NCBI RefSeq assembly: GCF_001509475.1
Contig: NZ_LLZG01000187.1
Span: 1 to 64,000, forward strand
DNA from: Streptomyces regalis
GTDB taxonomy: Bacteria > Actinomycetota > Actinomycetes > Streptomycetales > Streptomycetaceae
DNA: 64,000 nucleotides
Direction: 5' to 3'
Below, piece by piece: positions 58,735 to 64,000 of this stretch (position 1 is the stretch's first letter; each line of letters opens with the position of its first letter). The translations under genes and the position numbers were made by a program. The notes beneath the pieces are model-generated. The model saw nothing but the letters and a program-made list of their open reading frames with translations. It was not told the origin of the DNA and ran no database searches.

Positions 58735-59574
58735 ATGCGCCGAGACCACACCGAAGAAGCCGCCGAAGAAGTCCACGAGCACGACCGCGGGCTCTCCCAC
58801 GACCTTCCGGTCCTCGCCCGCCGCCGCATGATCCAGCTGGTGGCGGGGGCGGGACTGATCCCCCTGGTGGGGTGCACCTCGCAGGACGAGACCTCGGCCG
58901 CCCCCTCCTCCAACGGCTCCGGCAGTCCCTCCTCGTCCGCCGAGTGCGCCACGATCCCGGACGAGACCGCAGGGCCCTTCCCCGGCGACGGCTCGAACGG
59001 TGTGAACGTCCTGAAGGAGAGCGGTGTCGTCCGCAGCGACCTCACCAAGAGCTTCGGCGACTCCGCGGGCGGCACCGCCGAGGGCGTGCCCCTGACCCTC
59101 ACGCTCACGGTCGTGGACGCCGCCTCCGGCTGCGGGACGCCGAAGAAGGGAGCCGCCGTCTACGTCTGGCACTGCGACCGGGAGGGCGGCTACTCCCTGT
59201 ACTCCGAGGGCGTCACCGACGAGAACTATCTGCGCGGCGTCCAGGAGAGCGACGACTCGGGCCGGGTCACCTTCAAGAGCATCTTCCCCGGCTGCTACCC
59301 GGGCCGCTGGCCGCACATCCACTTCGAGGTCTACGGCAGCCTGGCCGACGCCACGGCCGCCACCTCCATCACCAGCACCTCGCAGCTCGCGTTCCCGCAG
59401 GACGTCTGCGAGACGGTGTACGCCACGGACGGCTACAGCGCGAGCGTGACGAACCTGAGCGAGCTGTCGCTGGAGACGGACGGCATTTTCAGCGACGGCT
59501 ACGACCAGCAGATGGCCGCCATGCAGGGGAGCGTGCAGGAGGGATACACGGCGACGCTGACGGTTCCGGTGTGA
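58735..59574 (+). CDS. Exported intradiol-dioxygenase lipoprotein
   Basis: A 279-residue second exported intradiol-dioxygenase-fold protein. It has a Tat-like and lipoprotein leader: RRRMIQLVAGAGLIPLVGC puts the lipid Cys at about residue 47, then a Ser-rich linker. Iron ligands match the family: Tyr in EGGYSLYS, Tyr in FPGCYPGRW, and His pair in PHIHFEVY. It differs from the protein at 48576 in being tethered and lacking the Gly-rich insert (the two are distant paralogues). Possible substrates are extracellular catechols (inference). The start is the ATG at 58735. It lies upstream of the acyl-CoA dehydrogenase but is probably separate. Confidence 0.87.
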   Translation: MRRDHTEEAAEEVHEHDRGLSHDLPVLARRRMIQLVAGAGLIPLVGCTSQDETSAAPSSNGSGSPSSSAECATIPDETAGPFPGDGSNGVNVLKESGVVRSDLTKSFGDSAGGTAEGVPLTLTLTVVDAASGCGTPKKGAAVYVWHCDREGGYSLYSEGVTDENYLRGVQESDDSGRVTFKSIFPGCYPGRWPHIHFEVYGSLADATAATSITSTSQLAFPQDVCETVYATDGYSASVTNLSELSLETDGIFSDGYDQQMAAMQGSVQEGYTATLTVPV

Positions 59575-59610
59575 CCTGTCACAGATGCGAGGATCGGGGT
59601 TGCTTCTTAT

Positions 59611-59638
59611 TACCGACGGGTAGCATCATCGTAGCTAC
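59611..59638 (+). promoter_or_regulatory. Palindromes in acyl-CoA dehydrogenase promoter
   Basis: TACC-N4-GGTA (59611-59622) is a perfect dyad, and GTAGCTAC (59631-59638) is a second palindrome. Both are 70-100 bases upstream of the dehydrogenase start at 59710. They may be a TetR-type fatty-acid-sensing operator and promoter; the regulator is not in the window. Confidence 0.4.
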
Positions 59639-59709
59639 TTGTTGGTACGTGAACTAGCGCGAGGAGCTACACCCGGTGCCTCGCCGATCTCTCTAACGGA
59701 GCCGTCGCC

Positions 59710-61551
59710 ATGGGGCACTACAAGTCGAATCTGCGCGACATCGAGTTCAACCTCTTCGAAGTACTCGGGCGGGACACGCTGTACGGCACCGGCCCGTTCG
59801 AGGAGATGGACACCGAGACCGCGAAGAGCATCCTCGAGGAGCTGACCCGCCTCTCCGAGAACGAGCTGGCGGAGTCCTTCGCGGACGCCGACCGCAACCC
59901 GCCGGTCTTCGACCCCGAGACGAACACCGCGCCGGTCCCGGCGTCCTTCAAGAAGAGCTACAAGGCCTTCATGGACTCCGAGTACTGGCGTCTCGGCCTG
60001 TCCGAGGAGATCGGCGGCACCACTGCTCCCCCGTCGCTGATCTGGGCTTACGCGGAGCTGATCCTCGGCTCGAACCCGGCCGTGTGGATGTACTCCTCCG
60101 GCCCGGCGTTCGCCAACATCCTCTTCGAGGAGGGCAACGAGGTCCAGAAGAAGATCGCGAAGATCGCGGTCGAGAAGACCTGGGGCTCCACCATGGTGCT
60201 CACCGAGCCGGACGCCGGCTCGGACGTCGGCGCCGGCCGCACCAAGGCCATCCAGCAGGAGGACGGCTCCTGGCACATCGAGGGCGTGAAGCGCTTCATC
60301 ACGTCCGGTGAGCACGACATGGAGGAGAACATCCTCCACTACGTGCTCGCGCGTCCCGAGGGCGCCGGTCCGGGCACCAAGGGCCTGTCCCTCTTCCTCG
60401 TCCCGAAGTACCTCTTCGACTTCGAGACCGGCGAGCTGGGCGAGCGCAACGGCGCCTACGCCACGAACGTCGAGCACAAGATGGGCCTGAAGGCCTCCAA
60501 CACCTGCGAGATGACCTTCGGTGACCGGCACCCCGCCAAGGGCTGGCTGATCGGCGACAAGCACGACGGCATCCGCCAGATGTTCCGCATCATCGAGTTC
60601 GCCCGCATGATGGTCGGCACGAAGGCGATCTCCACGCTGTCGACGGGCTACCTGAACGCGCTGGAGTACGCCAAGGAGCGCGTCCAGGGTCCGGACCTCG
60701 CGAACTTCATGGACAAGACCGCGCCGAAGGTCACCATCACCCACCACCCGGACGTGCGCCGCTCGCTCATGACGCAGAAGGCGTACGCGGAGGGCATGCG
60801 CGCGCTGGTGCTCTACACGGCCTCCGTCCAGGACGCCATCGCCGTCAAGGAGGCGACCGGCGAGGACGCGAAGACCGAGCACGCGCTGAACGACCTGCTG
60901 CTGCCGATCGTCAAGGGCTACGGCTCCGAGAAGGGCTACGAGCAGCTCGCCCAGTCGCTGCAGACGTTCGGCGGCTCCGGGTTCCTGCAGGAGTACCCGA
61001 TCGAGCAGTACATCCGCGACGCCAAGATCGACACCCTGTACGAGGGCACGACCGCGATCCAGGGCCAGGACTTCTTCTTCCGGAAGATCGTCCGCAACCA
61101 GGGTGCCGCGCTGAACTCGCTCGCCGAGGACATCAAGAAGTTCCTGGCGCTGGGCACCGGCGGCGAGGACTTCGCGGGTGCTCGCGAGCACCTGGCCAAG
61201 GCCGCCGTCGAGCTGGAGGCCATCGTCGGTCTGATGCTGACCGACCTCGCGGCCACCGAGCAGGACGTCAAGAACATCTACAAGGTGGGTCTGAACACCA
61301 CCCGCCTGCTGCTCGCCTCCGGTGACGTCGTCGTCGGCTACCTGCTGCTCAAGGGCGCCGCGATCGCCGCCGAGAAGCTGGAGACCGCGTCGGCCAAGGC
61401 TGTGTCTTCTAAAGATGTGGCGTTCTACACGGGCAAGATCGCGGCGGCGAAGTTCTTCGCGGCCAACGTCCTGCCGGGCGTGACCGGTGCGCGCAAGCTC
61501 GCCGAGGGTGTCGACCTGGACCTGATGGAGCTGGACGAGGCCGCGTTCTAG
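59710..61551 (+). CDS. Acyl-CoA dehydrogenase
   Basis: A 613-residue flavoprotein of the long acyl-CoA dehydrogenase type, oxidising acyl-CoA in fatty-acid breakdown. The N-terminal helical domain covers about residues 1-150, the central beta domain has the FAD/substrate loop [20 protein letters not shown] and [17 protein letters not shown], and the C-terminal helical domain carries the catalytic Glu at about residue 445 in [16 protein letters not shown] further C-terminal extension of about 100 residues ([17 protein letters not shown]) matches the long actinobacterial/FadE-like type. The electron acceptor is not encoded nearby. The ATG is preceded by ACGGAG. It is monocistronic, with two palindromes in the promoter. 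Confidence 0.93.
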   Translation: MGHYKSNLRDIEFNLFEVLGRDTLYGTGPFEEMDTETAKSILEELTRLSENELAESFADADRNPPVFDPETNTAPVPASFKKSYKAFMDSEYWRLGLSEEIGGTTAPPSLIWAYAELILGSNPAVWMYSSGPAFANILFEEGNEVQKKIAKIAVEKTWGSTMVLTEPDAGSDVGAGRTKAIQQEDGSWHIEGVKRFITSGEHDMEENILHYVLARPEGAGPGTKGLSLFLVPKYLFDFETGELGERNGAYATNVEHKMGLKASNTCEMTFGDRHPAKGWLIGDKHDGIRQMFRIIEFARMMVGTKAISTLSTGYLNALEYAKERVQGPDLANFMDKTAPKVTITHHPDVRRSLMTQKAYAEGMRALVLYTASVQDAIAVKEATGEDAKTEHALNDLLLPIVKGYGSEKGYEQLAQSLQTFGGSGFLQEYPIEQYIRDAKIDTLYEGTTAIQGQDFFFRKIVRNQGAALNSLAEDIKKFLALGTGGEDFAGAREHLAKAAVELEAIVGLMLTDLAATEQDVKNIYKVGLNTTRLLLASGDVVVGYLLLKGAAIAAEKLETASAKAVSSKDVAFYTGKIAAAKFFAANVLPGVTGARKLAEGVDLDLMELDEAAF

Positions 61552-61590
61552 TCAACTCGGTTCCAAGCGGCAGAAACCCACATCGCCCTT

Positions 61591-61630
61591 ACGAGGGCCC
61601 GCTCCCGATCGACAGGGAGCGGGCCCTCGT
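61591..61630 (+). terminator. Very strong hairpin terminator
   Basis: A perfect 16-bp stem (ACGAGGGCCCGCTCCC, 61591-61606, complement at 61615-61630) with an eight-base loop. It separates the dehydrogenase from the aminopeptidase, whose ribosome site starts only a few bases after it. Confidence 0.95.
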
Positions 61631-61650
61631 ACGTCGTTAAGGTGAACCCC

Positions 61651-62949
61651 ATGAGCGAACCCCCCCGCTTCGACCGCGGCCACACCGACGACCTCATGTC
61701 CTTCCTCGCGGCCGGCCCGTCGCCGTACCACGCCGTGGCGAACACCGCCGAACGGCTGGAAAAGGCCGGCTTCCGACAGGTCGCGGAGACGGACGCCTGG
61801 GACGGGACGAGCGGCGGCAAGTACGTGCTGCGCGGTGGCGCGATCGTGGCCTGGTACGTCCCCGAGGGCGCGGCGCCCCACACGCCGTACCGGATCGTCG
61901 GCGCACACACGGACTCCCCCAACCTGCGGGTGAAGCCGCTGCCCGACACCGGGGCGCACGGCTGGCGGCAGGTGGCCGTGGAGATCTACGGCGGACCGCT
62001 GCTCAACTCCTGGCTCGACCGCGACCTGGGCCTGGCGGGCCGGCTGACGCTGCGGGACGGCACGACACGGCTGGTGAACGTGGACCGGCCGCTGCTGCGC
62101 GTCCCCCAACTCGCCATCCACCTGGACCGTTCCGTGTCGGCGGAGGGGCTCAAGCTCGACAAGCAGCGGCACCTGCAGCCCATCTGGGGCCTGGGCAACG
62201 ACGTGCGCGACGGCGATCTGATCGCCTTCCTGGAGGAGACGGCCGGGCTGGCTGCCGGCGAGGTCACCGGCTGGGACCTGATGGTCCACTCCGTTGAGCC
62301 GCCGGCGTATCTGGGCCGGGACAAGGAGCTGGTCGCGGGCCCGCGCATGGACAACCTGCTGTCCGTGCACGCGGGCGCGGCGGCGCTGGCCGCGGTGGCC
62401 GGCTCGGGCGCCGCACTGCCGTACATCCCGGTGCTGGCCGCCTTCGACCACGAGGAGAACGGCTCGCAGAGCGACACGGGCGCCGACGGTCCGCTGCTGG
62501 GCGGTGTCCTGGAGCGTTCGGTGTTCGCGCGCGGGGGATCGTACGAGGACAAGGCACGTGCCTTCGCCGGCACCGTCTGTCTCTCCTCCGACACGGGCCA
62601 CGCGGTCCACCCCAACTACGCGGAGCGCCACGACCCGACGCACCACCCGCGCGTCAACGGCGGGCCGATCCTGAAGGTCAACGTCAACAACCGCTACGCG
62701 ACCGACGGTTCGGGCCGCGCGGTGTGGGCCGCCGCCTGCGAGAAGGCCGACGTCCCCTTCCAGTCCTTCGTCTCCAACAACTCCATGCCCTGCGGCACGA
62801 CGATCGGCCCGATCACCGCGGCCCGGCACGGCATCAAGACGGTCGACATCGGTGTGGCGATCCTGTCGATGCACAGCGCACGGGAGTTGTGCGGCGCGGA
62901 CGACCCGCACCTGCTGGCGAACCCGTTGGTGGCGTTCCTGCAGGGGTAG
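61651..62949 (+). CDS. M18 family aminopeptidase
   Basis: A 432-residue zinc aminopeptidase (aspartyl aminopeptidase-like) removing acidic or other N-terminal residues from peptides in the cytoplasm. Metal-binding segments in order: AHTDSPNLRVKP (His), VAGPRMDNLLSVHAG (Asp), FDHEENGSQSDTGA (Glu-Glu) and VSNNSMPCGTTIGPITAAR with the C-terminal His segment AILSMHSARELCG. All expected residues are seen. The ATG at 61651 follows AAGG at 61639; a GTG at 61642 is also in frame. It follows the dehydrogenase closely but has its own terminator-bounded unit. Confidence 0.93.
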   Translation: MSEPPRFDRGHTDDLMSFLAAGPSPYHAVANTAERLEKAGFRQVAETDAWDGTSGGKYVLRGGAIVAWYVPEGAAPHTPYRIVGAHTDSPNLRVKPLPDTGAHGWRQVAVEIYGGPLLNSWLDRDLGLAGRLTLRDGTTRLVNVDRPLLRVPQLAIHLDRSVSAEGLKLDKQRHLQPIWGLGNDVRDGDLIAFLEETAGLAAGEVTGWDLMVHSVEPPAYLGRDKELVAGPRMDNLLSVHAGAAALAAVAGSGAALPYIPVLAAFDHEENGSQSDTGADGPLLGGVLERSVFARGGSYEDKARAFAGTVCLSSDTGHAVHPNYAERHDPTHHPRVNGGPILKVNVNNRYATDGSGRAVWAAACEKADVPFQSFVSNNSMPCGTTIGPITAARHGIKTVDIGVAILSMHSARELCGADDPHLLANPLVAFLQG

Positions 62950-63015
62950 TCGCGCGGGACCGGGGTACTCGCCTTCGACCGGAACCACCGGACCCGGACA
63001 GGGAGGCGACAACTC

Positions 63016-63299
63016 ATGGGCCGGTGGGGGTCCCCCCATGCCTTTAAGGCTATGGGGGAGGGTGCATCATCCTCATCGCCGTGGGAGCCATCCTCACGTT
63101 CGCGACCGACTGGGAGATGCAGGGTGTCAATCTCGACCTCGTCGGGATCATCCTGATGATCGTCGGACTCATCGGAACCACGACGTTCAGCAGCATCGCC
63201 CGGCGTCGGCGTGTGGTGGTGCCGCCGTCGACACCGGTCGTCGACGAGACCGGACACCACCACAGGCGGGACGGCTACAGCGACGGTTACGGCGTCTGA
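63016..63299 (+). pseudogene. DUF6458-type membrane protein gene, frame broken by insertion
   Basis: The original ATG is at 63016 (ATGGGCCGG). The conserved body (ILIAVGAILTFATDWEMQGV, IILMIVGLIGTTTFSSIARR) resumes after 63065 in a different frame. The 38-bp insertion between has a TAA in the body frame at 63045. Only the GTG at 63081 could give a shortened product without most of the first helix. The family is a small two-helix membrane protein of unknown role. The 3' end overlaps the convergent NHL gene by 13 bases. Confidence 0.75.
63027..63064. repeat. 38-bp palindromic insertion with 4-bp target duplication
   Basis: The insert has the frame GGGGTCCCCCCATGCC, TTTA, GGCTATGGGGGAGGG and is flanked by GGTG at 63023-63026 and 63061-63064. 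Removing it restores ATGGGCCGGTG joined to CATCATCCTCATC, a continuous open frame for the DUF6458 protein. It is related in layout to the element at 9783-9829. Confidence 0.75.
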
Positions 63300-64000
63300 G
63301 CGTCCATCCCCGCAAGCACCAGCGGCAGGCGAGGCGTGCCGGTCTCCACGAGGCGGACCGGCACGCCCCAGTCCTGCTGGTGGACATGGCAGGCGGGGTA
63401 CTCGTTGGCGCCCGCGGCGGAGCCGCTGTTTGCTGCTGTGTCGTCGCAGGACGCCGCCATCGCCGAGACGTGCAGTACGCCTTCGGGGACGGCAGGGTTG
63501 AGCTCCAGGATGCGGGCGAGATCGGTGTCCGCGCCCTCACCGGCGAGCAGCAGCTCGGGCGGCGTCGACGAGACCAGCAGGCGTGTCGAGGGGCCGTACC
63601 GCGTGTCCAGCTTCTGGCCCGCGGGCGCCTCGAAGATCACGTCCAACTGGAGCTTGCCCGGCGCGACTTCGGTGGCGGCGCGCTGAGTGCGATGGGCGAC
63701 CGCCTCGACGCGTACGGCCTCCTCGGGCAGGCGCAACCGGGTCAGCCGGTGCCGGGCCGACTCCACGACCAAGATGTCGTCGCCGACCAGCACCGCGTCG
63801 CTCGGCTCGCGCAGATCCGTGGCCAGGGTGGTGACTTCGCCGGTCGCGGGGTCGTAGCGGCGCAGGGCGTGGTTGTAGGTGTCGCTGACCGCGACCGAGC
63901 CGTCGGGGAGTGCCGTGACGCCCAACGGGTGCTGAAGCAGGGCCTGTTCGGCGGCGCCGTCGCGGTGGCCGAAGTCGAAGAGGCCGGTACCGACTGCGGT
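63287..64000 (-). CDS. NHL-repeat thioredoxin-type protein, C-terminal part
   Basis: The reading frame runs off the right edge of the window, so only the last 237 codons are visible. They carry NHL/propeller units (FGHRDGAEQALLQHPLGVTA, LPDGSVAVSDTYNHALRRYD, LREPSDAVLVGDDILVVESA). A C-terminal segment with DVIFEAPAGQKLDTRYGPS and a His/Cys tail (SCDDTAANSGSAAGANEYPA, ACHVHQQDWGVPV) fits the C-terminal part of NHL-domain thioredoxin proteins. The thioredoxin domain would lie off the window. The stop is at 63287. It is convergent with the broken DUF6458 gene. Confidence 0.82.
   Translation of the reverse strand, partial: TAVGTGLFDFGHRDGAAEQALLQHPLGVTALPDGSVAVSDTYNHALRRYDPATGEVTTLATDLREPSDAVLVGDDILVVESARHRLTRLRLPEEAVRVEAVAHRTQRAATEVAPGKLQLDVIFEAPAGQKLDTRYGPSTRLLVSSTPPELLLAGEGADTDLARILELNPAVPEGVLHVSAMAASCDDTAANSGSAAGANEYPACHVHQQDWGVPVRLVETGTPRLPLVLAGMDAQTP

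Noticed and set aside
1..64000. tRNA, rRNA, riboswitch or integrase/transposase genes
   Set aside because: No tRNA-like T-arm/anticodon patterns, rRNA blocks, known riboswitch cores or transposase/integrase frames could be recognised by eye; a covariance-model scan was not possible.

Overview
The window is high-GC actinobacterial DNA and almost certainly comes from a Streptomyces chromosome. The evidence is strong third-position G/C in every real gene and GTG/TTG starts with GGAGG-type ribosome sites. The gene families are also typical: Scr1-type regulators with DUF397 partners, GAF-ANTAR and SpoIIE-phosphatase regulators, and snapalysin with a LysR regulator. A perfect ParB site (parS, 51402-51415) beside aspS points to the origin-proximal core. 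No transposase, integrase, CRISPR array, rRNA or tRNA gene was seen.

Layout. 1-7484: an intergenic inverted repeat, a lipoprotein, a membrane-anchored L7/L12-like protein, a GAF-ANTAR regulator, a decayed permease/TIGR03943 pair, an HTH-TPR regulator facing a beheaded secreted-protein gene, a Uma2 nuclease-like gene, and an Scr1 regulator/DUF397/anti-sigma-type ATPase triad. 7512-14499: the most striking stretch. It holds a secreted protein with a pore-former-like pattern, a large HTH-STAND-WD40 NTPase, a secreted ribosome-inactivating protein (rRNA N-glycosidase) and a Nep1-like (NPP1) toxin. 14652-25711: housekeeping and signalling genes, a MocR regulator facing an alpha/beta hydrolase across an 8-bp tandem repeat, a VOC protein flanked by two copies of the hydrolase tail, an EEP phosphatase and an FUSC exporter. 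25784-33870: snpA/snpR, a PhoX phosphatase with a Pho box, a vWA protein, metG and a DoxX protein.

34020-43697: a secreted pectate lyase, small conserved genes, a translationally coupled DUF4956-VTC-DUF4353 operon (predicted polyphosphate-polymerase-like cell-surface system), and a rearranged patch with an AbiEii-like protein, a truncated Scr1 regulator, and a broken plus an intact copy of a nuclease-like gene. 43841-48456: two large secreted FG-GAP propeller proteins. 48576-64000: two exported intradiol-dioxygenase proteins, aspS with parS, a PAS-GAF-PP2C-ATPase regulator, an AI-2E transporter, pirin, a propeller/Ig surface protein, an SseB-like protein, acyl-CoA dehydrogenase, M18 aminopeptidase, a DUF6458 gene broken by a 38-bp palindrome, and the end of an NHL-repeat protein.

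Themes. (1) Three secreted proteins with eukaryote- or plant-directed families (RIP, Nep1-like protein, pectate lyase) suggest a lifestyle in contact with plants or other eukaryotes. (2) Several genes are freshly damaged by small deletions, duplications or short palindromic insertions rather than by insertion sequences. (3) Many genes end in near-perfect hairpins, so transcription units are well delimited.
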